64,000 nt of DNA. It comes from Prosopocoilus inquinatus. Lineage: Eukaryota; Arthropoda; Insecta; Coleoptera; Lucanidae. Location of the stretch: NCBI GenBank assembly GCA_036172665.1, contig CM069875.1:11612001-11676000 (forward strand), given 5' to 3'. Below the pieces are notes generated by a model. The model was given only the letters and a program-made list of their open reading frames with translations. It made no database searches and was not told where the DNA came from. Below are positions 24,307 to 35,633 of the stretch, piece after piece. Position 1 is the first letter of the stretch, and each line of letters opens with the position of its first letter. A program made the position numbers and the translations under genes.

Positions 24307-25261
24307 TTAACGTTTGCTATTTTTACGACGAGATTTAGTAGAATTATAGTTGTACACTTTGCCACTCCGAGTCCTCCCAGCAACTTTCCCATCGTGACTT
24401 GGATTTTTTACGTTGATTTTCCTGCCTCGTAAGGTATAGAAAGTTCTAATTGGTGGTATGTTCTTTCTGCATTTCTTTGTTTTGCTTCCTGGTTTTAGCA
24501 GAGCTGACATAGATTCATCTGTTATAGTCAACACAGAAAGCTCATTTGCTGGGACCATCTTGTTAGAAATGGTTGGGTTGCTAATTGTACGCCATGTACG
24601 CGGTGTATCTCCAAAATCTAGTTGTACATGATATTTTGGATCACAGAGTTGATGTTTTGATGAACCGTTGCCTGGGTCCGTACTTGAATATTTTGGATTT
24701 GAAAAAGGGCAAGGATTGGGACGAGTGCAAGATATTTTTGGTTCGTAATAAGGATTGTTTCCGTACGACTCTATTTGTTGACTGTTAAAACTTGAAAAGT
24801 TTTGACCCGTATTTACTCGATCTTGGAAAGTATTCGGAGCACGCACAGTTTTGCATTGTTGCTCATTAAGAAATGTCTGATTATTGGCAGGACAAATGTA
24901 ATGAGGGCTGTTGTGACAAAATTCATGATTTTCAAAAGCATGATCGTAATTAAAAGATGAATAGTAAGGGTTGACATTCGCACAATCGTTACACAGTGGT
25001 TCATTTCTGAGAGAGGAGTTCCGAAGATTGTTACCATCTGATACGTTCATATTAGATTCCGGATAGTCGCTAGTAGTTGATTTATGATTGAGAGTTTCTG
25101 TGTATCTTGAAGGTTCTCCTATATTTGAGTTGCGGCTAGTTGGTTGTGTATGAGGTGTCAATGATGATACGTATTGCAATGCTCTCTGCTGGCTTTCCCT
25201 GTTCTTCACCAAGTTGTCCATCATCCAAGATGATTTTCTGCCTTTGTCGAGACATTTCTTT
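24307..25261 (-). CDS. Last exon of an unrecognised Asn/Ser-rich basic protein
   Basis: A 305-residue frame from ATG 25224 to the stop, 12 codons longer if it begins at the splice acceptor TATATTTTAG just above 25261, where it stays open in mid-codon. I therefore call it a terminal exon. The protein is hydrophilic and rich in Asn, Ser, Pro and Tyr, with scattered Cys pairs (NEPLCNDCANVNPYY) and a very basic C-terminus (GRTRSGKVYNYNSTKSRRKN), suggesting a disordered nuclear or nucleic-acid-associated protein. No signal peptide, membrane segment or known domain is seen. Upstream exons were not found. It is by far the longest intact frame between the transporter and the Gypsy element. Confidence 0.65.
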
Positions 25262-25439
25262 CTAAAATATACAATTTTAGTCCAGTCATTTAGTAGTTTT
25301 ACCAGGAAATTTTACCAGAGATTAGATGTTTGAGATTTTTATAAATTTTTCGAAGCTCTTTTCGAATTTTCAGAAAATTTTCTCTAGTTTTATCTATTAC
25401 ATAACTATTTTCAGATAAAATAGCAACATCTTACTATCG

Positions 25440-25985
25440 CTTTTTGACCTGACATTGCAGTAGGATAGACAAATTGAAGCGGGATTTGCTCCTAATAAGT
25501 CCCCCATGCAAAGCGGCTATGCTTGCTGTCAAAGCATAACGAAAGATTTAGAAAAAAATTGTGCAAATCGTTTTTGATTGCAGTGAAAACCTCGAGAAAC
25601 CTCTCTGAAGAAGCCCCAAGCAGGGCTGAAACAGCTGTACAGAGGCTGCTCGAGGTTTTCACTGCAATCAAAAACGATTTGCACAAAATTTTTCTAAATC
25701 TTTCATTATGCTTTGACAGCAAGCATGGCCGCCTTGCATGGGGGACTTATTAGGAGCAAATCCCCCTTCAATTTGTCTATCCTACTACAATGTCAGGTCA
25801 AAAAGCGATAGTAAATGTCGCTATGTTATCTGTTCATCACAAGTCGTTTTTGTTTGCAGTGGGAATGTCGAGCTACGTCTCTGCTGAAGAAGCCCCAAGC
25901 AGGGCTGAAACAGCTGTACAGAGGCTGCTCGAGGTTTTCACTGCAATCAAAAACGATTTGCACAAAATTTTTCTATAACTATTTT
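25440..25985. repeat. Palindromic satellite-like array, family F, locus 1
   Basis: The left part is a minus-oriented monomer (from CTTACTATCGCTTTTTGACC). Orientation switches near 25605, and a full plus-oriented monomer and part of a second follow. The segment from the CTCGAGG site to GACTTATTAGGAGC appears in both orientations, forming a large hairpin. Blocks match 47817-48645 at high identity. Confidence 0.75.
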
Positions 25986-26282
25986 CATTGTAAAATGAGT
26001 CCCGAAGGAGATTGACATTGGTCGCCATTTCTCCAATATAGCGGTACTAGCGGCAAAGATACGAGGTGGCAAAGCGAAAATTCAGAAAGCATACCTCAAA
26101 ATCTATAAAAATGCCCAATATTAAAACTCTTGAAAAACGTTCCTGCTAGGTCCCCTTTTTGGCTCCAAATAATAGACTAGGAAAATAAACGTCACAAAAG
26201 GCGGAGCTGAGTCGTTTACTATCTTTCTCTAGTAAATCAGACGTGTGTCGTAAATTACTCTCGCTGTAATGCTGAACATAAC

Positions 26283-26620
26283 AGAGAATATGAAATAAAT
26301 AAAAAAGCTTTTTAAAAGCGAGCTAAAAGAGTAATTTATTGACTTACTTGACGTTTCGCAAATATAATAATATAAGACGGGCCTGGCCGCATCAGTAATG
26401 ATACTCTTGGTTTACAAGTTATATCTTTGCCGATAATTTTTTTTACCACTAACAATCTCTTCACAATTAATTTAAAAAAATTTAGTACGCTAAATTGTTT
26501 ATATTTCCGTTATTCACTTTTGATAAAGCAAATAATTATATTTACGAAACGTCAAGTAAGTTAATAAATTACTCTTTTAGCTCGTTTTTAAGAAGCTTTT
26601 TTATTTATTTCATGTTCTCT
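26283..26620. repeat. Palindromic repeat, family G, copy 1
   Basis: Arms of about 75 bp containing AGAGTAATTTATTGACTTAC and TTGACGTTTCG are inverted copies. The centre matches 47560-47700, including ATATAACTTGTA and GATGCGGCCAGG on the other strand. A degenerate hammerhead-like core lies at 26520-26549 (TTGATAA, stem, GAAAC). Confidence 0.55.
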
Positions 26621-26640
26621 ACAATTCTCACGAGCAAGAA

Positions 26641-27149
26641 CTATCCAAAAGCTGAACATAACCTAACATTTAAGAATGTGAAGACAACAGGATTAAACAA
26701 GTTACTACAGTTTTATAAGTTGGTAACTTGCACATTCTATTGGAAAATTGTTGACAAACTCATTGCATACTTTCCAGGAGACATTTTTATTTTATTGTGT
26801 TAGGTTGTGTTTATTAATGTTTCGTTGACTTGCAGCTGAAGTAAGCTCACACAAGCATTGTATACATTTTTTTAATTACAAATAAATTAACTAATTACGT
26901 ACAATAAGCACAACTAAAATAATTTGATTGAAGCTTTTCATCCTAAGTTTTAGTGTTAAGCAAAAGTTTACACAGCAGCTCTCTGTGAAGCGAGTATTTT
27001 CAGTTTGTTTGGCGTAACCCATGCATTTTTACAGTCCAATAGACTCCGTTTCAAATTTCGCGCCAGTTTTAGGACCGCACACTTTCCTAATCTATTGGAT
27101 TGTTTACTTTATTATAAATACAAAAACATAATGAACTAAATAGCGCTTT
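26641..27149. other. AT-rich stretch, nothing recognised
   Basis: No supported gene. The 102-residue open frame beginning at 26495 starts inside the palindromic repeat and has no recognisable domain. Confidence 0.4.
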
Positions 27150-27154
27150 AGAAT

Positions 27155-27250
27155 GGTTTGCACTGTGTGCACTGAGTGTATTTTCATCTAGTTTTAACCT
27201 TATGGAATAAAATGAGATGAAGATACACTCAGTGCAAACAGCGCATCCCA
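27155..27250. repeat. Small hairpin repeat, copy 1
   Basis: GTGCACTGAGTGTATTTTCATC is inverted about 50 bases later (GATGAAGATACACTCAGTGC). A second, more diverged copy is at 27835-27925. Confidence 0.6.
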
Positions 27251-27291
27251 ATCGAAACTGCTATATGTTTTTTACTTGGGAGATATTTTTG

Positions 27292-27680
27292 TTAATAGTA
27301 ACAAAACGGCATATTTACGAACCGTGCACATTTATCCTTAACATTGACTGCTCCTCCCGAACATTTTTTTGCTATTGAAACAACGGTGCCTTTCTTCATA
27401 TTCCTTAGTGTGTACCATAGGCCTGCGCTGAACATGTAAGCGTACATGCACAATTTAAAAAGGGAAGGTTCTATAAGCCACGGTGCATTGTTTAGCACAA
27501 TTTCGCTCTGGTAACCAAATTGCTGTGAATTAAATTAAATTAAATTAATGAAAACCTTACGTGGGGTGTGAAAATTTTGTCAATGTAGCGTCTCAGAACG
27601 ACGGTGATCAACGCCAAAGGTAGATTTACTGCGTTCATCATCGGGGAGAATTTTACGTAACCATTTGACTGCGCGTCATA
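27292..27680 (-). CDS. Last two exons of an unrecognised protein
   Basis: Exon 27561-27680 (40 codons) has an acceptor ATTTCAG and donor GTAAGG. Exon 27292-27522 has acceptor ATTCACAG and ends at a stop. The intron is only 38 nt, both exons are phase 0 and both stay open throughout. The 116 visible residues include two possible membrane segments, around NLPLALITVVL and LFKLCMYAYMFSAGLWYTL, and a Cys-containing tail ending FVNMPFCYY. I do not recognise the family. Earlier exons should lie to the right, in sequence now rich in repeats, and I could not pick them out. Confidence 0.55.
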
Positions 27681-27834
27681 CTGAAATTTGACATTGGTGT
27701 CGAATTAGTTTTTTGATTTACGTTCGTCGAGTCCAGAAAAACTGAGTGAAATGTCATCGAAACTGAAAATGTCAAAATCAAAAGATGTGTATTTGTTTTT
27801 TTAGAATACAGTAACCTCTTTTAGTGCTCTCGAT

Positions 27835-27925
27835 TGACATGCACTATGTGCACTGAGTATACCTTCACCTCGTTTTAACCTCATGGAATAAAATGAGATG
27901 AGGATATTTTCAATGTTCTATGTCC
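27835..27925. repeat. Small hairpin repeat, copy 2
   Basis: Contains CATGGAATAAAATGAGATGA as at 27155-27250, with more mismatches in the right arm. It overlaps the start of the next element. Confidence 0.5.
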
Positions 27926-28109
27926 GCCAAAAAAATCTAGGACAACTCTCTGCATGCATTTTTGAGTTATTTTATTAGTTTGAATGCACCTTTAAACAAA
28001 TCTCTTGCTGTTTAGAGTTTGTTTTTATGGCAGTGTAAAAAATACACACATCATATTTCCAGCAGGATATACGTGTATTACATGTCTCAGATTTTTTTGA
28101 AGGGCATAG
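27918..28109. mobile_element. MITE family E, copy 1
   Basis: Ends CTATGTCCGCCAAAAAAATC and GATTTTTTTGAAGGGCATAG are inverted. The interior shares the sequence around TTATTAGTTTGAATGCA with the copy at 60224-60407. Confidence 0.65.
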
Positions 28110-28185
28110 TACAGTTGCGGCCTTTGAAAACTGGTACACTTTGATAAATGCAATGTTTCGGTGGTGTAAACTGATCCTGATCACA

Positions 28186-28492
28186 TTCTTTTTAGACTCA
28201 GAGTAGACCCTGTTACGGCGACATTTTTGTTGGTATTACCACCAATATTACTAAAAAATATGGTTAGAATTTGAAGATTATTGTTTCTGAAGATCGGAGC
28301 CCCGAATAGTAAATGTTGCGAATGATTTAATTTCCTTTTACCTTACCATTACCGAACATAATAAGTATTCTTCCAAATCATTATAACAAAATAGTAAGCT
28401 TCATAATTTTTGACAGTGTCAAAATTTGACTTCCATCAAAATACATACCCTTAACAAAAAACCATAGCACTCTAGAGTCTAAAAAGAAAGTG
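28186..28492. repeat. Possible short TIR element
   Basis: ATTCTTTTTAGACTCAGAGT on the left is matched by ACTCTAGAGTCTAAAAAGAA on the right. No reading frame. The class is not clear. Confidence 0.35.
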
Positions 28493-28862
28493 AACAGCTG
28501 GTATAATTTGTTCACAAATTAAAAGACTGGCGGTGTTGCCTTGTCAAGAATACAACCGGCAACGGTGTCCTGCTTACAAATTTGGTAACAAAATTGGCAA
28601 GTGTTTGAAATAATCGATAAGAAGTGCTTTCTTTCGCTTAAAAGTTTGAATCGTGTTTCGAATAGTTTGGACCTGAATTTCGTAGTTGTTGTAACAAAAC
28701 ACCTGGCTTGAATCTTTCTTTGTATCTGTAAATATTCATAATTCAATCCAAACAAGTTTTAAAAATAGAGAGGTTCAAAGAAAAGAAAGTCTATTTTTGA
28801 ATCAAAATACGTTTGGATCACGATTTTGTGAGCGAAAGAAAGCACCTAAGGTTATACACACA

Positions 28863-29319
28863 TAAAAATTTTTGGGATTAATTGTAATCTGCCCATTCGG
28901 TGTTAAATATGGATAAAGTTTTATCTGAAAAGTTGTTAATCTTCATCGAATTTTGCGTTATAATTCTCTTTTTCCGACTAAATTGTATCTAAAAGTGAGT
29001 GTTTACTCCAACAAGGATAATCTTAACTCTGCTCTACTACATACGTTTAAATGGTAAACATCCTAACACCGTTTTTTGTAACTCCGCAAACGGATGGACG
29101 CGAGGGAACACCGAAAAAGTGTTCCCTGGCGTCCAAAAAGTGTTAGAATTAACGCCAGATTTTTATCAGTGAACACTCACATTTAGATACAATTTAGTCG
29201 GGAAAAGAGAACAATAACGCCAAATTAGATAAGGATTAACAACTTTACAGGTAAAACTTTATTTATATTTAACACCGAATAGGCAAATTACAATTAATCC
29301 TACAAAAAAATTATGTGTA
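28863..29319. mobile_element. Foldback element, family H, copy 1
   Basis: Arms of about 200 bp start GGATTAATTGTAATCTGCC and pair with GGCAAATTACAATTAATCC. In the centre GGACGCGAGGGAACACC pairs with GTGTTCCCTGGCGTCC. A matching copy lies in opposite orientation at 41012-41445. Confidence 0.75.
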
Positions 29320-29329
29320 GTATGTGCAG

Positions 29330-30060
29330 CATATTTTAAAATTAGTTCGACGTATACAGAGTGCTCCGTTTAGCCTGGGCGTTAGGTCATTAGGTATTAA
29401 TTTTCAGAATGTTTGTATGTTTGTATTAACTCCATTAAAAAATAAAACAATTGAAAATCTCACAAACCAAACAGTCATTTGTCTTTCCGATACTGCCTTA
29501 AAATCGAGCGGAAGAGGTTCTAAAACTTTCCTGATTTAAGTTACTTCGTAAAACGTCAAATAAAAAAAGTTAGACATTTTCTTTGAATACCAAGATTTAT
29601 TTACCAAATAATAAAAAAAATAGTAGGGTTTGGAAGACAATATTTTAGAGGCATAATTATAATTATTATGACGCGATGTGATGTGATGTTATGCAGCAGA
29701 AAGTGAACGTTGGTTAGCATTCATTTTCACCTTTTCAAAGGAAAACGAATAATTAGATTAATTTGCAGTGATTTTACAAAGCGCACAAATGAAAGTCAAA
29801 TGTATCTAGGATCTAACTACAAAATCGTGTTATTATGAGTTTAGCAGCCCTAGGGAACATTACTTTAAGTCATATTTTTAAGGTAGATATGAAGTACTTT
29901 CACGTATGCTAGGGGAGAAATGATATTATGTTTTATTGAAAAAAGTTAAAAACAATTGAAAATATCAAGAACCTGACATATTTGTTCCAAATTTCATGTT
30001 GATAGTCTTAAAGATGGCGGAATTAATGCAAGAAGAAATAAATCTGTGTAGGTAAAGTTG
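29330..30060. repeat. Dispersed repeat M, copy 2, plus shared flank of family H
   Basis: The first 90 bases (TTTTAAAATTAGTTCGACGT, then CGTTTAGCCTGGGCGTTAGG) also flank the family H copy near 40990, so the element is longer than its foldback part. From about 29430 it matches 10020-10380. Confidence 0.4.
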
Positions 30061-30189
30061 GATATAAAAAAAAGATTTAGTAAAAGATATGTTTCCCTTT
30101 TAAAATTAGGAAGAATGCCGAATTTGAATGTCCGGAAGAAAAATAGAGCCATAAGAAAATTACAAATGTTACAAATAACGAAAAGCTTA

Positions 30190-30420
30190 CATAATAAGTC
30201 ATCCCATACAAGGCGGCCGTGCTTGCTGTCAAAGGATAATGAAAGTTGTAAAAATTTTGTTGCAAATCGCTTTTGATTGCAGTGGATCCTTCGAGCATCT
30301 TCTGTACAGCTGTTCCAGCCCTATTTGGAGCCTTGTCAGCAGAAACGTAATTTGAAAGTTCCTCTACAAACAAAACCACTTTTCCGAAGATACACGCAAA
30401 TGCGATCTAAAAGTAACGAA
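30190..30420 (-). repeat. Diverged monomer of family F
   Basis: Matches the 47817 monomer (AAGGCGGCCNTGCTTGCTGT, TTTTGATTGCAGTG, AGCAGAAACGTA) with more substitutions than the array copies. Confidence 0.6.
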
Positions 30421-31529
30421 AAGCTTAAGTAGCCACATCCTACGATCACTTTTTTTAAAGTTACAGATTTACTTATTCTTAGATTATTTGAACTGCAAAA
30501 TATGAAATCATTCTGCGTAATGCGAAGTCAATTCGGGGACACACAGTATTTATGGACAGGGATACAAAAGTAATAAATAATAAAAGAAATTGCGTAAGAG
30601 AGATGGAGGAAACCTTTGTACGTTCTCGCCTCTTGCGGTGTTTGTTGTCACTGAATGTCTGTGATCTCCGTCATCTTAATCAACAGTCGATATATAAGAA
30701 GAAGATTATAAACATTACCCACCACTTTCCTCTCGGCATTCTCTCATTATACATTTCAAGTTTCGGTAACGGACACAAAATTCACGATTACTAAAATTAA
30801 TTTGTTAAAAAATTATTAATTTATTTAAAAAAATTAGAAATGCTATGAATTTTATGTCAGTTGAATAACATGAACCCTTTTCATTACACGATATTAAAAT
30901 AAGTAGGACGCATTTCATTAGTCGGTCAACAACACCGGAACGTACACTACTTTTGCAGTACCTCATCCCCTTTGCGTAAGAGGAAATGGTTTTGCATGAG
31001 CTCATACACTCAAAAGTCGAGGACCGACACGCTATGTAAATACCTGTCGTGCTTTTTCTGAAACTATTGCGGACTTTGGCGCATAGAATTTTACAGATAT
31101 AAATGACCTAAATTTTATGAATGGTAAAAATATTCCGTGTTACTTTGCATGCTAATCTCGGTTTCTGCTTGAAGTAGGTAACTACAAACAGGGTTAATAC
31201 CTTATTATTACAGTTAGGCGAAAAATCTTGATCAACTTCTACCACTTCTGTTCAAAGGCGCGGTGTCGTGAACGGTGTCACTGCATCGTGCATCGTGTAT
31301 TGCATTAAATTTTGTGCGCGGTGCTGGAGTCCAATGAGGCAGTGAAGTGGGAGGTAAATCAAGAGCGTTTCAAGAATTTTCGCCGAACTGTACATTTTAT
31401 GTTCGGTGGCGTAACATGTGCATGCTTGATCAATGCAATTAAGTGAATATTTTTCTGATCTAGGACAGAATTTACCTCCAGAGAAAGCTTTTTAAAACAA
31501 AAAAATGGGTTGGTAATAACGTCAATGCA
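30421..31529. other. Mixed stretch, nothing recognised
   Basis: No supported gene. A GC-richer part around 31240-31410 has no recognisable frame. Short frames at 30552-30794 and 30805-31005 lack domain signatures. Confidence 0.4.
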
Positions 31530-33062
31530 AGAAAAACCTTACAAATTAGTTCTAACCAAACAACACGGAAATACGGAAATAAATAGTCCAAAGACCCGAA
31601 AAAAGTTCTTATTCTAACGAATAAATAAGTATATAATTCCCTGTTATTTGATATCTAAAAATCCTGAAAATAAATGTAATATATGTGTATTATGTATAAA
31701 TCGTCAAATAGCAACCTACAGATGAGAGCAAATCACACCCACACACCAAAGCTAAGAGCACTTTAGGAAAATTTTATCTCGGAGAATCCTCTCCTTATCA
31801 AATATCCAGTGCAAATGCGCTTAACTGTCTCTAACACCCCTTTATATATGATTTAAATACGAAATACGACATAAAGCAGCCAATTTTTTTTTACTTAAGA
31901 TCTAAAAAATAATAACGATAACAATCATAATAATCATATATATCTAAAAATGAACCGTCAAATAACAACCTACAAATTAGAATAAATCAAATAATACGGA
32001 ACTAGGTATTGGTCCGTTGTCTGAATTCATTAAATTGTTTTTATTTTTCCGAATAAAAATACTTTTGTAAGCCTTTAATTCCCTATTATTTGAAACTTCC
32101 TTAATGAGTTTTAAATTATCCTTAATAATACTGTGTCCTGTATTGTAAATATGTTGTGCAACACTTGATTTCTCAAACCTATTGTACCTGCAGTGACTTA
32201 AATGTTCTTTAAAACGTGTTAATATATTTCTTTTTGTTTGTCCAATATATTTATTAGTACATTCGTTGCACTTAATTTCATAAATTCTAGATTTCTGGTC
32301 AACATCAACTTTAACTTTCAGGGTTTCCCAATAAATTCTTTATGGTATTGTTAGTTAAAAAACCTAATCGTAAGTTTTGGGTTTTAAAATATGTTTTAAA
32401 CCTTTGGTGCAAAACGGATCGAAGGCATTTTAACAAATTTTCCTAGAGATGAAGTTGCCGTTAAAGTGCTAGAATTTTGGACCTGCTTCCTATAGCTAAT
32501 TTTCCTAATCACATTATCTACTATTTGGGAGGTATAACCGTTATGAGCCGTAACATTTTTAATATAATTAAGTTCTTTATCATATCGGGGTTTAGTAAGT
32601 GGAAAAGAGAGTAATCTATTTACTAAAAAAATTTAGAGCCGCGAGTTTATGTTGTACAGAATGTTGTGATTCATTAATTATAAACCGGCTTGTATTTGTA
32701 TCTTTACGATAAATGTCGATTTCTAATTCATTTTTGCTGTTTCTAATTATACGAGTGTCTAAAAAGGGAATCGCACCATTTTCTTCATTTTCGTAAGTAA
32801 ATTTAATATTTTCAAATTTTGAATTTAATTTTCCAATAAAGTACTCCAAATCACACTTCTTATTATCAAAAATAGCAAAAATGTCATCCACATAACGTAA
32901 CCAAATTCTTGGAAATTACTGATCATTATCTCTTACGTCATCGTTTTCGAATTTACTCATAAATAAATTGGCTAGAAACGGTGATGAACAGTTACCCACT
33001 GCGGTTCCTTGAACTTGTTCAATATACTCACCATTTATTTGAAAACAGTTCTGAGACATGCG
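31530..33062 (-). mobile_element. Penelope-like element, 5'-truncated copy 1
   Basis: The minus strand encodes the second half of a Penelope RT, with the active-site motif YVDDIFAIF, followed by a GIY-YIG endonuclease segment (YEIKCNECTNKYIGQTKRN, 32300 down to about 31990). Together these define the EN+ Penelope group. Stops and frameshifts break the frame, including a TAA between NDQ and FPRI shared with copy 2. The 3' flank contains the intact site that is occupied in copy 2. Confidence 0.85.
32616..32930 (-). pseudogene. RT fragment of Penelope copy 1
   Basis: Best preserved coding stretch of this copy: LRYVDDIFAIFDNKKCDLEY, then NGAIPFLDTRI and KDTNTSRFI. This is the RT palm and thumb of a Penelope polyprotein. 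It is interrupted by a stop at the upstream end and runs into a frame break downstream. Confidence 0.8.
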
Positions 33063-33065
33063 ACA

Positions 33066-33096
33066 TACTTCCCGCCTCTTGTTAACATTTCTAAAG
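33066..33096. repeat. 31-bp filler shared with 38255-38285
   Basis: TACTTCCCGCCTCTTGTTAA then CATTTCTAAAG lies between the two Penelope heads. The same sequence, with one mismatch, occurs at 38255-38285 in unrelated surroundings. Confidence 0.5.
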
Positions 33097-33119
33097 TCGT
33101 ACTCTCTTACTTACTCTCT

Positions 33120-34362
33120 TTCCAAATGAATATCGAGCTCAGTGCGTTTCCCAATCCTCAAGATAAATTTTCGGTAAAAAACTCAATGGAGTTTATAAAT
33201 AAGTTTAAAAATGTTTCTTTACAAGAAGGGGAAATTATGGTCTTGTTTCACGTTCAATCCTTATTTCCTAGTGTGCCCATACCTGAAACACTAACTTATT
33301 TGCGGAAACTACTGACAGTTAATAATGTAGATAAAGATAAATTGGAGAAATACGTCAGGCTCACATCTCTTTGCATGTCGCAGAATTGTTTTCAAATCAA
33401 TGGTGAGTATATTGAACAAGTTCAAGGAACCGCAGTGGGTAACTGTTCATCACCGTTTCTAGCCAATTTTTTTATGAGTAAATTCGAAAATGACGTAAGA
33501 GATAATGATCAGTAATTTCCAAGAATTTTGTTACGTTATGTGGATGACATTTTTGCTATTTTCGATACCAAGAAGTATGATTTGGAGGATTTTATAGGAA
33601 AATTAAATTCAATATTTGATAGTATTAAATTTACATACGAAAAGGAAGAAAACGGTGAGAAAAGATACAAATACAAGCCGATTTATAATTAAAGAATCTC
33701 AACATTCTGTACAACACAAACATGCGACTCTAAATTTTTCAGTAAATAGATTACTCTCTTTTCCGCTTACTAAACTCCGATACGATAAAGAACTTAAATA
33801 TATTAAAAATTTAGTTGCAGTTCATAACGGTTATACCCACCAAATAGTAGATACAGGTCCAAAATTCCAGCACTTTAACGGCAACTTCATCTCTAGGAAA
33901 ATTTATTAAAATGCCTTTCGATCCGTTTTGCACCAAAGGTTTAAAACATATTTCAAAACCCAAAACTTACGATTAGATTTTTCAACTAACAACACCATAA
34001 AGAATTTATTGGGAAACCCTGAAAGTTAAAGTTGATGTTGAACAGAAATCTAGAATTTATGAAATTAAGTGTAACGAATGTACTAATAAATATATTGGAC
34101 AAACAAAAAGAAAAATATTAACACGTTTTAAAGAACATTTAAGTCACTACAGGTACGATAGGTTTGAGAAATCAAGTGTTGCACAACATATCTACAATAC
34201 AGGACACAGTATTATTAAGAATAATTTACAACTCGTTAACGAAGTTTCAAATAATAGGGAATTAAATGCTTACAAAAGTATTTTTATTCGGAAAAATAAA
34301 ACCAATTTAATGAATTCAGACAACGGACCAATACCTAGTTCCGTATTATTTGATTTACTCTA
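33120..34362 (+). pseudogene. RT and GIY-YIG polyprotein remnant of Penelope copy 2
   Basis: RT is open to NDQ, then a TAA identical to that of copy 1, then RT continues. After a small deletion the frame shifts, and it resumes near 33690 (NTSRFIIKESQHSVQHKHA). The GIY-YIG domain is in frame again from about 34045 (YEIKCNECTNKYIGQTKRK) to the stop at 34362. The family endonuclease nicks target DNA for retrotransposition; this copy cannot make the protein. Confidence 0.8.
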
Positions 34363-34609
34363 ATTTGTAGGATATTTCATTTTTAGATATATATGATTAT
34401 TATGTTTATCATTATTATTTTTTAGATCGTAAGTTGAAAAGAAAATTGGTCGCTAGATGTCGTACTTGTTATGTCAATAATCATCTGCAAGATGTCGCTA
34501 CCTAAATCATATATAAAGGGATGTTAGAGACAGTTAAGCGCATTTGCACTGGATATTTGATAAGGAAAATCTTCTGTAAGTTGTTTTTTGACGATTCATA
34601 CATAATATA

Positions 34610-35313
34610 CAGGGAAGGGCAAAAGTATGGAACCGGCTGAATATTCCGAAAACTGTTTGACGTATCTATTTGAAATTTGGTGTGTGATTCAGAGTCAATA
34701 GGACCTACATTACCAATTTGTTTCAATAGTTTATCTGCTCTTGATTCTGAGATCCAATGCCTACTTGATTTTTTTTTAATGGTCCTATTGACTCTGAATC
34801 ACACATCAAGTTTCAAATAGATACGCTAAACAGTTTTCGAAATTTAAGCCGGTTCCATGTTTTTGTCCTTCCCCGTATTTGTTTTCATATTTTTAAAACA
34901 ACTTTTATTGAAGTTTGCATTAGTTCTATCTTAAAAACAACCCATAATCTTGTAGCCTCCTAGTTTTTTTTGTTAAAACTAAAATTTTTGTCGAATATCA
35001 AACAATAGACCATTTTTCTTAAGTTTTTCATCAAACGTTATTTTCTCGAAAATTTTCATATGTAATAGATAAATATTTTTATGTAGTCGTTTAGAGAATT
35101 AAACGAGCTATTAAATACAGGAAGGAAATCAGCATATTGTTATTTAAAAAAAAATCAAGTAGGCGTTGGATCTCAGAAACAAGAGCAGATAAACAATTGA
35201 AATAAATTGGTAAAGTAGGTCTTATTGACTCTAAATCACATACCAAATTTCAAACAAATACGTCAAACAGTTTTCGAAATATTAAGCCGGTTCCATACTT
35301 TTGCCCTTCCCTG
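34610..35313. mobile_element. TIR element inserted in Penelope copy 2
   Basis: Starts CAGGGAAGGGCAAAAGTATG and ends CATACTTTTGCCCTTCCCTG, with TA on both sides. A third, internal copy of the terminus lies near 34845-34876, so the left 265 bp form a palindrome of their own. The sequence on both sides joins up exactly as in the uninterrupted Penelope copy 1 (about 31685-31700). No reading frame. Confidence 0.85.
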
Positions 35314-35633
35314 TATATATTACATTTATTTTCAGGATTTTTAGGTATCAAATAACAGGGAATTATATACTTATTTATTCGTTAGAGTAAGAAGGTTTTC
35401 TCGCATCTTTGGACTATTTATTTCCGTATTTCCGTGTTGGTTAGAACTTATTTGTAAGGTTTTCCTGACGGTTAATTTTAGATCTTTACGTATTAATTTA
35501 CATTTACTTCCATTTAGACATATGTATCTTTTAGGATGATTAGATTGTTGTTAGTTTTTATCATTTTTATTATTTTATTAGGATGATTAGGTTGTTTTCA
35601 GATCTTTTTAGTGCTTTAAGGTTGGTAGCGCAC

